Positions 8,901 through 17,385 of a DNA stretch of 36,741 nt are shown here, piece after piece. The position numbers and the translations under genes were made by a program. Below the pieces are notes generated by a model, which was given only the letters and a program-made list of their open reading frames with translations, made no database searches and was not told the origin of the DNA. The stretch's first letter is position 1; each line of letters begins with the position of its first letter. Where the stretch lies: assembly GCA_903834925.1 (NCBI GenBank), contig CAILLA010000014.1:1-36741 (forward strand), written 5' to 3'. This DNA is from an uncultured Schlesneria sp. GTDB lineage: Bacteria; Planctomycetota; Planctomycetia; Planctomycetales; Planctomycetaceae.

Positions 8901-11900
8901 GCGATGGTCGCTAAACCCAGTACGCCAATATCCCTCGCTTCAACGCAATCTCCAACGCCAGTAGAAGACATTCGGCCGATGATCACGACAACAACAGCCC
9001 AGCCCGATTCGACACCAATTGTCACCTCCGCGAAAACGTTTGATACGAACACGGTGGAAACAATTCGCCAGACATTAGCCGCATTGCAGCGAATGCAGCA
9101 CGAGACAACCCGTTTGCATCAGCAGTTCCTGGAGGGACAGGAAGCCGCATTCAAAACATTCGAACGGCTTGCTGAACAGCAACTTGGCATCGGTCTGACC
9201 GAGTTCACCGACGCGCCGGCTCCATCGAACGCGCCATTATCCGCAATCATGGCAACACCCCGGACAAACGCCAACTCTGCGACGGACATTACTCCGGCAG
9301 TGTCGAATCAATACCGCGAAGTCCGACCACCTGAACCTCGTCGCACTGTGACGGTCCCTCAAGTTTCTCCGGCATACGCTCTGCAGCCCGCTCCGAAAGC
9401 GGCTGCAGTACCTCTGCCTGCACCGCTACCAGCCCCAGCGCCGGTGAAGGCAATACCACCTGCGATGACCGCACAAAGTTACGCACCTGCCAAATCGAGC
9501 GTGCCTGTTTCGACTCCGCAACGACAACAACCGGTGCCAGTAGCAGCGACAGAAGCAGGTGTCACAACAGTCAGCACGTCACTCGGATCGACCGTGCTCG
9601 CCGTCGTTTCCGAGAAGACCGGTTATCCGACCGAAATGCTCAATCTGGAGATGAGCCTTGACCACGATCTTGGAATCGACTCCATCAAGCGAGTCGAAAT
9701 TCTGTCCGCTCTTCAGGAACGAGTCCCAAATCTTCCCGCTTTCCAGCCGGACGAACTCGGTTCGTTACATACTCTGAAGGACGTGGTGTCGCTTGCCGAT
9801 GCTCGTACAGTGAAGCCGTCCGAAGCATCTCAACAACCCTCAATTCCTGCACCGGCTTCGAAGCCAGTTGCGGAAACCGTTGTCACCCCCCCGATCCGGG
9901 TTAGTCCACCTCAGACACAACCACTAGCTAGCCATTTGGGGCCAATCGTTCTCGAAGTCGTCTCTGAAAAGACCGGCTATCCAACCGAGATGCTGAATCT
10001 CGACATGAGCCTTGATCACGATCTTGGAATCGATTCAATCAAGCGCGTGGAAATTCTGTCTGCACTTCAAGAACGTGTTCCGAATCTTCCTGCGTTCCAA
10101 CCGGACGAGCTTGGAGCGCTTCACACGCTTAAAGATGTTGTCACCCTCGCCGATGCCCGATCTGCCGTAGCACCAGTTGCCTCCAAAAACGCCACGAATC
10201 AAAATCATTTGCCGGCAACAGTGACTCATGCACCTGCTGTTCATGTCCGAACCAGCGATCAAAACCGCAGCAACCTGGGCCCCGTGGTCCTGGAAGTGGT
10301 CTCCGAGAAAACGGGCTACCCAACGGAGATGCTAAATCTCGACATGAGCCTTGATCACGATCTCGGGATCGACTCGATCAAACGTGTTGAGATTCTGTCT
10401 GCCCTTCAAGAGCGTGTTCCAAATCTGCCAGCATTCCAACCGGAGGAACTGGGCGCTCTTCATACACTGAAGGATGTCGTCACCCTTGCGGATGCCCGAT
10501 GCTCCGGAGCGTCACTCCTTACGGCGGTACAGACCACAGTTCAGAATGCCTCGGGAGTTGTCGCTGAAAGCGTTCAGGTTGCGGTGAAGGAACCAACCAG
10601 TACGAAAGACGGCAGCGATTTGGGACCAGTCGTCCTTGAAGTTGTTTCCGAGAAAACCGGCTACCCGACCGAAATGTTGAATCTCGACATGAGTCTTGAT
10701 CATGACCTCGGGATCGATTCGATCAAACGAGTCGAGATCTTGTCTGCGTTGCAGGAACGAGTTCAGGACCTTCCCGCTTTCCAGCCGGAAGAATTGGGTG
10801 CTCTTCACACGTTAAGAGATGTCGTCACACTTGCAGACGCGAGAACAACAACAAAAAAAAAGTCTGTTACATCCGCCCGCGTTTCTAACTCCGAACCTCA
10901 AACTTCAATTAATTCGACTCCAACAGCAATAACCCCATCAGCATCGCGTTCGCTAAACACCGATGCCCGCATCAACAGAAGCATTGTCCGTTGTGCGCCG
11001 ATTGCCATCGCCGCGAACCGAACCAAGATTTCACTAATGCCGGGTAGCGAAATCTGGGTCACAGAAGACGGCTCAGAATTTTCGAGTCAGATCGTCAGCG
11101 AATTAACCGATCGCGGATTTCAGGCGCGAATTGTCAATCTCACACAACCGGTGGCTCCACAGGAATCGTCACAGTTCGCCGGACTGATTGTTGTTTCCGC
11201 CGTGCAAGGTATGTCAGAGCAACAACTCTGGAAATCAGTGGAATGGTTGCAAAAAGTAGGACCAACTCTGCGTCGCAACAGCCAATCGGCACCAACATTG
11301 TTTGCCACCGTGTCACGTTTGGATGGACATTTCGGTTTCGAATCGAAACGACCATTGGAAGACCCGGTCTCAGGGGGGCTTGCAGGCCTCGCAAAATGCG
11401 CAGCACTCGAATGGCCGGAAGTCATTTCCAGGGCGTTTGATATCAGTCCTGACTGGACTGCAAGTCACGTTGCTGCCGCAATGTTCGTCACGGAACTTCT
11501 TCATCAAGGCCCCGTGGAAGTCGGCGTCACTCCGAGTGGATACTCCTGCCTGGAATCGATCGAAGTGCCCTTGAAAGGCCAGCAAGGGAGTTTTCCAGTC
11601 GAGCCTGGAGACGTGATTGTCATCACGGGCGGAGCACGCGGTGTCACGGCAGAAGCTGCCTGCGCCATCGCCAAAGCATGGCGTCCGCGCCTGGTCATTC
11701 TTGGTCGAAGCCCTGAACCGTCTCCTGAACCCGACTGGCTATCCTCCCTGACTACGGACGCGGAGATCAGACAGGGTCTCATCGCCCGGGCACCCGCAGG
11801 TACGACACCGAAATCGATTGCCGCCCAATTGGACCAGATCACGGCAAGTCGAGATATTGCCCGGCAACTCTATCGCCTTTATTCGTTAGGGATATCCGTT

Positions 11901-13433
11901 TCCTATCACTCGGTGGATGTTCGAGATTCCGTAGCCGTACGGGGACTACTGGCTCTGATTCAACGCGAGCATGGTCCGATTCGTGGGATCATCCACGGCG
12001 CCGGGGTGTTGGCCGATCAGAAGATTGAAGACAAGACACGGGAACAATTTGAGCGTGTTTTTCAAACCAAGATATCCGGACTGAAATCGCTGCTCGACAG
12101 TGTTGATCTTACACAACTGAAAGTACTCGGCCTCTTTTCGTCGTACACGGCGAGATTCGGTCGAATCGGTCAAATGGATTATGCGATCGCGAATGAAGTC
12201 TTGAATAAACAGGCTCAACAATTCGCCATACAATACCCACAATGTCGAGTCGCGTCCTTCAATTGGGGGCCGTGGGATGGAGGAATGGTTCAAGGTGGCC
12301 TGAAAAAACTGTTTGCCTCAGAAGGGGTCGGATTAATTCCTCTTGATGCTGGTGCCGAAACACTGGTCCAGGAATTTGAACAAATCAACAGCCGACCGGT
12401 TGAAGTACTCGTGCTGGCCACGAAAATTGGACCAGATCCTTCAGCAACCAATACACAAGCCGCGCATGGAAACACGGGACCAGCATTAACTCAACGGAAA
12501 GCGAATGCCCCCACGGGTCCACAGGTGTTTATGCCAGTAACGGATTCAACTCACGAAGTTGACTCTGCAAGTGCTTTGAAGATCGCGTTTGAACGAGTCC
12601 TCAATGTGGCCCAGTACTCGTTTCTCGAATCCCACGTCATTGGTGGTAAAGCTGCTTTCCCGGTGGCCATGATTCTGGAATGGCTGTCCCACGGTGCCAT
12701 CCACCGAAACCCTGGCCTGGAATTGCGTGGATTTAACGAACTGCGTGTTTATCAAGGGGTTCGCCTGGGGATTCACGATCAGATCCCGCTGAAGGTATTG
12801 ACTGGAAAGCCCGTCCGAAACGGTGACTGCTTTGCAGCGCGCGTCCAACTTGTTGGAACAAACCACGGACGTGAAATTCTTCACGCCGGTGGCATCGTAG
12901 AACTGGCACCGGGATATCCCACAGTTCCTCGACCAAGTCTGCATGTTACCGAGCGTCAATATTCCATGAACCTTTCTTCAGCCTATGAAACACGTCTGTT
13001 TCACGGCCCGACGTTGCACGGGATCACAGCAATCGAAGCGTGTTCCGCAGACGGAATTGTCGTTACTGCCCGGCCTGCGCCGAGTCCGTGGTCCTGGATG
13101 TCCGAACCCGCTCGTGGAAGCTGGCTCGCCGATCCTCTGGTGATTGACTCGGCCTTACAGGCGATCATCCTCTGGTCGCAGGAATTCCGAGGCAAGCCGT
13201 GCTTGCCATGTGCCATTGCAAGCTATCGCCAGTACCGTCGAACCTTCCCGAAAGACGGAGTCCGGATTGTCATTCAAATCCATGAATCTCCCGATCAGTT
13301 AATTCGGTGTGACGTCGAATTTATCGACCTGCACGGAGCTCTTGTCGCCCGAATGGAAGGATGTGAAAGCGTTGCTGATGCTTCGCTGTCGGCAGCATTT
13401 CAGAAAAACAAAATTGAAACATTATCAGTTTGA
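5901..13433 (+). CDS. pfaA: PfaA-like PUFA/secondary-lipid synthase (KS-AT-ACP x4-KR-DH)
   Basis: A 2510-residue iterative type I synthase. Domains in order are: ketosynthase about 15-470 (active Cys216 in DAACASSL, His351 in EAHGTGT, His391 in GHTKAAAG); acyltransferase about 585-880 (GQGAQ from 589, Ser692 in GHSYGE); a Pro/Ala/Thr-rich linker with a Gln-rich coiled coil near 1050-1098; four ACPs with pantetheine serines 1261, 1379, 1492 and 1607 (each GIDSIKR); ketoreductase about 1780-2150 (TGGARGVT from 1909, Ser2080/2081, Tyr2094); and a C-terminal PKS-type dehydratase (His2245 in HVIGGKAAFP, Asp2416 and Gln2420 in DSALQ). All key residues are present, so every domain looks active. The layout matches PfaA with its DH-PKS domain. 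Chains would be built from malonyl units on the ACPs and reduced with PfaD. No PfaB or PfaC follows. Whether the product is a PUFA or another lipid is unknown. Confidence 0.92.
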   Translation: MNSLHQTSDKPFTQPPLAVVGISALFPKAATTEEFWSNIRRGVDAITEVPATHWNPDDYFDQNQKTPDMTYARRGGFLSPLPFDPLEFGISPNNLEAIDTSQLLGMVGAKRALEHAGYGAGRAFDRSRVGCILGVTGTLEMVIPLGARLGHPRWRKALKDAGVADDVAEDVVNRISESYVPWQENSFPGLLGNVVAGRIANRLDLHGTNCVVDAACASSLSAIHLAALELWTGRSDMVVTGGIDTFNDIFMFMCFSKTPALSASGDSRPFSDEADGTILGEGVGMLVLKRQADAERDGDKIYAILKGIGTSSDGAGNAVYAPKAEGQIRCLNDAYRVAGVTPDTIELVEAHGTGTKVGDATEVTGLMEVYKSTGRRGAWCAVGSIKSQIGHTKAAAGAAGILKAILALQHRVLPPTIKVNRPPAALLAADSPFYVNTEARPWVKPNGYPRRAAVSAFGFGGSNFHCVLEESPQRFEQPDWDGDVQVISLSGMGLNELIDDVRSKLVPLATSAWSGVRSFAALSRSPFRAEHTHRLVLVAERNKTDLGKLVAGTLTMFERYPEKGAWSTPDGAWYGRGGLNGKLGVLFPGQGAQYVGMLRELTCCFPVMLDVLGEANDVFAHAVTSAANEPQPKRLSDYIYPQPSFSTEARTEHEATLRATQIAQPAIGAISLAVLAVLDRFGVQPEAVAGHSYGELTALCASSRFAPRVLYRLSMLRGQLMAAAQEVEGGMLALGAPLTQIEAAIKELSVDLVVANHNSPTQVVLSGRLPEIDRATELFATRNIRGKKLAVAAAFHSPLVATASRAFRPVLDEVEFAPSRMPVYANSTATEYPADPTAARDLLATQLARPVNFVSEVERMYADGVRTFLEVGPSGVLTGLVNSILSGREYRAIAVDSSSGKRGGLTDLANAFAQLSAAGHSVLLQHWDPSGGGPVAAEDKRLRIPICGANYVKPRPPIPPRTAQKSTVPSAASTTTTTTNDASSAIKVQQKPSKTMSTAKAMVAKPSTPISLASTQSPTPVEDIRPMITTTTAQPDSTPIVTSAKTFDTNTVETIRQTLAALQRMQHETTRLHQQFLEGQEAAFKTFERLAEQQLGIGLTEFTDAPAPSNAPLSAIMATPRTNANSATDITPAVSNQYREVRPPEPRRTVTVPQVSPAYALQPAPKAAAVPLPAPLPAPAPVKAIPPAMTAQSYAPAKSSVPVSTPQRQQPVPVAATEAGVTTVSTSLGSTVLAVVSEKTGYPTEMLNLEMSLDHDLGIDSIKRVEILSALQERVPNLPAFQPDELGSLHTLKDVVSLADARTVKPSEASQQPSIPAPASKPVAETVVTPPIRVSPPQTQPLASHLGPIVLEVVSEKTGYPTEMLNLDMSLDHDLGIDSIKRVEILSALQERVPNLPAFQPDELGALHTLKDVVTLADARSAVAPVASKNATNQNHLPATVTHAPAVHVRTSDQNRSNLGPVVLEVVSEKTGYPTEMLNLDMSLDHDLGIDSIKRVEILSALQERVPNLPAFQPEELGALHTLKDVVTLADARCSGASLLTAVQTTVQNASGVVAESVQVAVKEPTSTKDGSDLGPVVLEVVSEKTGYPTEMLNLDMSLDHDLGIDSIKRVEILSALQERVQDLPAFQPEELGALHTLRDVVTLADARTTTKKKSVTSARVSNSEPQTSINSTPTAITPSASRSLNTDARINRSIVRCAPIAIAANRTKISLMPGSEIWVTEDGSEFSSQIVSELTDRGFQARIVNLTQPVAPQESSQFAGLIVVSAVQGMSEQQLWKSVEWLQKVGPTLRRNSQSAPTLFATVSRLDGHFGFESKRPLEDPVSGGLAGLAKCAALEWPEVISRAFDISPDWTASHVAAAMFVTELLHQGPVEVGVTPSGYSCLESIEVPLKGQQGSFPVEPGDVIVITGGARGVTAEAACAIAKAWRPRLVILGRSPEPSPEPDWLSSLTTDAEIRQGLIARAPAGTTPKSIAAQLDQITASRDIARQLYRLYSLGISVSYHSVDVRDSVAVRGLLALIQREHGPIRGIIHGAGVLADQKIEDKTREQFERVFQTKISGLKSLLDSVDLTQLKVLGLFSSYTARFGRIGQMDYAIANEVLNKQAQQFAIQYPQCRVASFNWGPWDGGMVQGGLKKLFASEGVGLIPLDAGAETLVQEFEQINSRPVEVLVLATKIGPDPSATNTQAAHGNTGPALTQRKANAPTGPQVFMPVTDSTHEVDSASALKIAFERVLNVAQYSFLESHVIGGKAAFPVAMILEWLSHGAIHRNPGLELRGFNELRVYQGVRLGIHDQIPLKVLTGKPVRNGDCFAARVQLVGTNHGREILHAGGIVELAPGYPTVPRPSLHVTERQYSMNLSSAYETRLFHGPTLHGITAIEACSADGIVVTARPAPSPWSWMSEPARGSWLADPLVIDSALQAIILWSQEFRGKPCLPCAIASYRQYRRTFPKDGVRIVIQIHESPDQLIRCDVEFIDLHGALVARMEGCESVADASLSAAFQKNKIETLSV
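9582..10844 (+). repeat. Four tandem ACP-domain repeats inside pfaA
   Basis: Four copies of a domain of about 75 residues, spaced 113-118 residues apart (serines encoded at about 9681, 10035, 10374 and 10719). The protein copies differ at only a few positions, for example LEMSL in copy 1 against LDMSL in the others, and RVQDL in copy 4 against RVPNL. The DNA copies differ at many third codon positions, and the linkers between them are unrelated. Tandem ACPs are the hallmark of PfaA-type synthases, and their number affects product yield. Confidence 0.93.
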
Positions 13434-13528
13434 CCATGCCATTGATCGAGTGTTACTTTGAAGCTGCCGTTCGGTCAGTTTGCAAAAAGTACACTACGGT
13501 TATTCACCTACCTTGAAAAGAACTTAAG

Positions 13529-14527
13529 ATGTTACGTTCTGTGTCTCGATTTTGGATCGTCGTGGTTGGCATGCTGGCTGGTGCCTCGATCGCTCACGCC
13601 CAGGATTTATCCAAGGGTATTACCGATCTCGCACAGGTTGATGCCGATTATCATATTCAGGGCGAATATGTCGGTTCCATCCCGTTGTGTGGGATTTGTC
13701 GTCCAATCGGATTGCAAGTTGTGGCACTCGGGGAAGGGAAGTTCAGTGCGCTGATTTATCGCGGGGGCCTCCCTGGAAACGGATTTGATGGTTCTCCGCG
13801 ACTGAAACTCGAGGGAAGCTGGGCTGACGAACGGGCGGTTCTTGGTGGTGAAGATCTCGTCGTCTACCTTCAGCCCGGGTACGCAGCGGTTGTGACAAAT
13901 ACAGCTGGTCAAAGGCTAAGTTGCCTGCAGCCGGTGAAGCGCCATAGCACGACACTCGGAGCCAAACCACCAGCGAATGCGATTGTGCTGTTTGATGGCA
14001 AAAACACAGATCTACTGAAAGACGCCAAAGTCACTGCCGATGGACTTCTGGAAATTGGCTGTGAGACAAAGGATGCTTACCAGAATTTCACACTACACGG
14101 CGAATTCCGCACTCCTTACATGCCGCTGGCACGCGGGCAAGCACGTGGCAACAGCGGGTTCTATTTGCAAAAGAGATACGAAGTGCAAGTCCTCGATTCG
14201 TTCGGACTGGAACCACAATTCAACGATTGCGGTTCACTCTATAAGTTCAAAGCTCCGAATCTGAACATGAGTTTTCCACCGCTTCGCTGGCAAACGTACG
14301 ATATTACTCTCAATGCACCAAAGTTCTCGGCTGACGGACAGAAGCTGGCGAAAGCAAGAATCACTGTCAGGCACAATGGCGTTGTGATTCACGATCAGTT
14401 GGAACTCGAAAACAAAACGGGCGGGGGGAGTGCTGAAGGTCCAAATCCCTTGCCAATCCTGCTACAAAATCACGGAAATCCCGTCAACTACCGGAATATC
14501 TGGCTGATTGATCACGACCGGAAATAA
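13529..14527 (+). CDS. Secreted DUF1080 (3-keto-disaccharide hydrolase-like) protein
   Basis: A 332-residue exported protein with a signal peptide (MLRSVSRFWIVVVGMLAGAS, cut after AHA near residue 24). An N-terminal domain of about 115 residues contains YHIQGEYVG and the Cys pair in LCGIC. The DUF1080 domain starts near residue 150 with the typical IVLFDGKNTDLL, followed by GNSGFYLQKRYEVQVLDSFG and LRWQTYDITLNAP. DUF1080 is a concanavalin-like jelly roll, and members act on 3-keto-glycosides. Both domains together are common in planctomycete proteins. It begins 95 bases after pfaA, and its stop lies 17 bases before the DUF5009 gene, so it probably opens a three-gene operon. The substrate is not visible from sequence. 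Confidence 0.85.
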   Translation: MLRSVSRFWIVVVGMLAGASIAHAQDLSKGITDLAQVDADYHIQGEYVGSIPLCGICRPIGLQVVALGEGKFSALIYRGGLPGNGFDGSPRLKLEGSWADERAVLGGEDLVVYLQPGYAAVVTNTAGQRLSCLQPVKRHSTTLGAKPPANAIVLFDGKNTDLLKDAKVTADGLLEIGCETKDAYQNFTLHGEFRTPYMPLARGQARGNSGFYLQKRYEVQVLDSFGLEPQFNDCGSLYKFKAPNLNMSFPPLRWQTYDITLNAPKFSADGQKLAKARITVRHNGVVIHDQLELENKTGGGSAEGPNPLPILLQNHGNPVNYRNIWLIDHDRK

Positions 14528-14544
14528 CTACGTTGGAGACAACC

Positions 14545-15897
14545 ATGACGATGGCGACAGCAGCAAGTTCTGTGGCAACGCCAAGTCCCCGACTGGCATC
14601 AATGGATGCCTATCGTGGGTTCGTGATGGTCTGCCTGGCAGCAAACGGGTTTGGCCTCGCTGCGACGTCGAAGAATTTTCCCGACTGTTCGATCATGAAG
14701 GCGGCGGGATATCAGTTCGACCATGTCCCCTGGGTTGGCTGTGCATTCTGGGACCTGATCCAGCCATCGTTCATGTTTCTTGTTGGTGTCGCTGTCCCCT
14801 ATTCGTTCAGCCGACGTGAAGTCGAAGGGCAATCGTCAGAAAAATTGGCTCGCCATGTCTTGCTTCGATCACTGGTGCTGATCCTGCTGGGTGTGTTTCT
14901 GTCCTCCGGTGGCAAGCCGACCACAAATTTCACGTTTATGAACGTGCTGACCCAAATCGGACTCGGTTACCCGTTCTTGTTCCTTTTCAGAAATCGGACG
15001 TTTGCCGTTCAACTTGTTGCGGCGCTGTTGATCCTCGGGGGATATTGGGCCTGGTTTGCCGTGACACCTGCAGTGGTTGTCGAGAACCCAAAAGAGATCA
15101 AACTGCCAGACGATTGGAAATTGTTACAGGGGTTTGAAGCCCACTGGCAAAAGAATGCGAACCCAGCAGCATCATTTGACCTCTGGCTGCTGAACCTGTT
15201 TCCTGCTGCGTCACCGGCACCAGCTAACCAGGCTCCAGTTCCAGCACAACCAAACCCGCAAGCAGATGCTTCTGCGGATGAAACCAAACCGAAAGAAGTC
15301 GACCCGCCTGGTTTCATGTCCCGATGCACTCAAATCGCTCGTCGACTTGTGACTCGTCCGGAACCGTACGTCTTCAATAGCGGTGGCTACCAAACCCTCA
15401 ATTGCATTCCCGCGTTCGTAACGATGTTGTTCGGGTTGATGGCAGGTGAATTCATTCGACGGGCAAGTTACAGTCGCAGGAAAACATTCTTGACACTGTT
15501 CATTGCAGGGTTGCTTTTACTCGGAATCGGCTGGGGCTGGCAGGCACTTGGCTACTGCCCTCTTGTGAAACGGATCTGGACTCCAAGCTGGACGCTTTTC
15601 AGCACCGGTTGGACGTTACTGATGTTGGCAGGTTTCTACGGCATCATCGATGGCCTGGGATGGAAAGCCTGGTCGTTTCCATTGATTGTCGCCGGGATGA
15701 ATTCGATGGTGCTCTATATGTCCGGTCAGTTACTTCGCGGCTGGACGGCAGACTTGTTAAAGCGCCACATCAACACAGACATTTTTCAGATGTTTGGTAG
15801 TAAGTACGCTCCGATGGTTGAAGCGAATCTGGTTCTGATCTGTTTCTGGCTGTTCGTCTATTGGCTTTACCGTCAGCGAATCTTTGTCCGGATTTGA
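14545..15897 (+). CDS. DUF5009/HGSNAT-like multi-pass membrane acyltransferase
   Basis: A 450-residue inner-membrane protein of the DUF5009 family, related to heparan-alpha-glucosaminide N-acetyltransferase and YeiB-type proteins. The family signature is seen near the N-terminus: RLASMDAYRGFVMVCL, then FWDLIQPSFMFLVGVAVPYS. About ten hydrophobic segments follow. A hydrophilic loop rich in P, A and Q (around residues 225-260) interrupts them and is probably extra-cytoplasmic or cytosolic. The ATG at 14545 is preferred because GGAG lies six bases upstream; an in-frame TTG at 14533 is a weaker choice. Relatives move acetyl groups across the membrane to sugars. Gaps of 17 bases upstream and 7 downstream place it in an operon with the DUF1080 and amidohydrolase genes. 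The acyl acceptor is unknown. Confidence 0.82.
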   Translation: MTMATAASSVATPSPRLASMDAYRGFVMVCLAANGFGLAATSKNFPDCSIMKAAGYQFDHVPWVGCAFWDLIQPSFMFLVGVAVPYSFSRREVEGQSSEKLARHVLLRSLVLILLGVFLSSGGKPTTNFTFMNVLTQIGLGYPFLFLFRNRTFAVQLVAALLILGGYWAWFAVTPAVVVENPKEIKLPDDWKLLQGFEAHWQKNANPAASFDLWLLNLFPAASPAPANQAPVPAQPNPQADASADETKPKEVDPPGFMSRCTQIARRLVTRPEPYVFNSGGYQTLNCIPAFVTMLFGLMAGEFIRRASYSRRKTFLTLFIAGLLLLGIGWGWQALGYCPLVKRIWTPSWTLFSTGWTLLMLAGFYGIIDGLGWKAWSFPLIVAGMNSMVLYMSGQLLRGWTADLLKRHINTDIFQMFGSKYAPMVEANLVLICFWLFVYWLYRQRIFVRI

Positions 15898-15904
15898 ATT
15901 CGTC

Positions 15905-17080
15905 ATGAACGATCTTTTGATTCGCGGCGGGCAGGTGATTGATCCGTCTCAGAATTTGAATGGGCTGTACGATGTCGTCGTCAGTCACGGGAAAATTGTT
16001 TCAATCCTTTCTCCCGAATCAGCGTCCGAAGAATCCCGACGGGTCATCGACGTGCGTGGCAAAATTGTCGTGCCGGGATTAATCGATTTTCACGTCCACG
16101 TCTTTCCCGGCGTCAGCCATTTTGGAATCGAACCCGATCCGACCTGCTTATCGCGCGGCGTCACCAGCGTTCTCGATTTCGGCACTGCCGGGGGATTGAT
16201 TTTCGAAGGCTTTCGTCGATATGTCATCGATGAAGCGCAAACTCGTGTTCTGGCATTGCTGCATATCGCTGGCCAGGGGTTGATCGGCAGCGTCGGAGAC
16301 CCACCACTGCTGGGTGAACTGCATGACCTTCGTTATTGCGACATTGAAACGGTCCGGAGGGTCGTTGCCGCTCATCGTGATGTCATCGTTGGAATCAAAA
16401 TCCGATTGACGGCAAATCTTGCAGAAGGAGGCCGGAACGAGGCAGGGGGGCTTGATCGAGCACGCGAAGCTGCTGATCTCGTCGGCTTGCCGCTCGTTGT
16501 TCATAGCCCAAATTCAACCCTGTCGATGGGGTATATTCTGGATCTACTGAAACCGGGCGATGTGCTGACTCACTGTTACCACGGAAAAAACTGCGGCCTG
16601 ATCGACAGTGAATACCGAATCCCTCCGACAATTCGAAAGAAACTGGAAACAGGAATTCTACTGGACGTCGGCCACGGGTTTTCAAGTTTCGACTTCGGTG
16701 TGGCTCGAAGCCTGATGGATCAAGGAATTCTGCCGGATTTTATCAGCAGCGACATTCATTATTACAATCTGCACGGACCAGTTTTTGATCTGGTCACCAC
16801 CATGGACAAGTTTCTACACCTCGGAATGTCGCTTCCCGAGGTCATCCGGCGCACGACCCAAACCCCGGCAAAATTCCTTGGACGAGAAAACGACCTCGGC
16901 ACGCTGAAACCCGGCGCAATCGCCGACATTACGATCCTCGAACTTCAGGATGGCGAGTTTCCGATGGTCGATTCCGAAGGTCGAATCGAAATCGGTCGAC
17001 AACACCTTGAGCCGACGCATGTGTTCCGATCAGGCCGTCAATTTGGTGTCCTGCCCCGCCCAGAGAACGCAACGCCTTGA
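15905..17080 (+). CDS. Amidohydrolase/deacetylase family metallohydrolase
   Basis: A 391-residue cytoplasmic metal-dependent hydrolase of the amidohydrolase superfamily. The N-terminal sheet NDLLIRGGQVIDPSQ is typical. Metal ligands are visible in order: HxH in DFHVHVFPG, a likely carboxylated Lys in VGIKIRL, His in VVHSPN, His in DVLTHCYHG, and Asp in ISSDIHYYN. A C-terminal sheet ends with LKPGAIADITILEL. It most resembles the EF_0837/AHA_3915 type of deacetylase or dihydroorotase-like enzymes, whose substrates are mostly N-acyl or cyclic amide compounds. It starts seven bases after the DUF5009 gene. In this operon a role in removing an acetyl or amide group from a sugar or amino acid derivative is plausible but inferred. 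Confidence 0.85.
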   Translation: MNDLLIRGGQVIDPSQNLNGLYDVVVSHGKIVSILSPESASEESRRVIDVRGKIVVPGLIDFHVHVFPGVSHFGIEPDPTCLSRGVTSVLDFGTAGGLIFEGFRRYVIDEAQTRVLALLHIAGQGLIGSVGDPPLLGELHDLRYCDIETVRRVVAAHRDVIVGIKIRLTANLAEGGRNEAGGLDRAREAADLVGLPLVVHSPNSTLSMGYILDLLKPGDVLTHCYHGKNCGLIDSEYRIPPTIRKKLETGILLDVGHGFSSFDFGVARSLMDQGILPDFISSDIHYYNLHGPVFDLVTTMDKFLHLGMSLPEVIRRTTQTPAKFLGRENDLGTLKPGAIADITILELQDGEFPMVDSEGRIEIGRQHLEPTHVFRSGRQFGVLPRPENATP

Positions 17081-17100
17081 AACAATTTGGCTGGGGGTAA

Positions 17101-17234
17101 GACGAAACCCCACCTCCCCTGCGGGGGTGGTTAACGGGCCTTTGCCCTAGGACTTTGAATTTTGTCATATCGATGAATGCTGGTTCTCGCTGGTGCAAAG
17201 GCCCGTTAACCATCGCCACGGGGGCGATGGGGTT
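17101..17234. repeat. REP/MITE-like inverted element, family A full copy
   Basis: The gap from 17081 to 17385 holds a 129-bp imperfect inverted element. The left arm (17106-17144) and the complement of the right arm (17196-17234) are both 39 bases and agree except in the central loop-forming part. Each begins AACCCCA and ends GGTTAACGGGCCTTTG. Each arm can also form its own hairpin, for example CCACC...GGTGG. The left-hand 52 bases recur at 19416-19467 with one mismatch. No ORF lies inside, so this looks like a paired REP (BIME-like) or non-autonomous element. I see nothing else in the gap beyond the upstream region of the next gene. Confidence 0.85.
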
Positions 17235-17385
17235 CGGTCTGATTGCCGCCGATACGGGAGGATGATCGCCACCACGAAACGTTCGCAGAAAAATGAGCGA
17301 GATTTCCCCGCCGAGATTAGGCAATTGAAATGGGTTCGGTTAATCTGCTTCACCGACAATTTCGCATTTTTTCGAACGGTTCATT

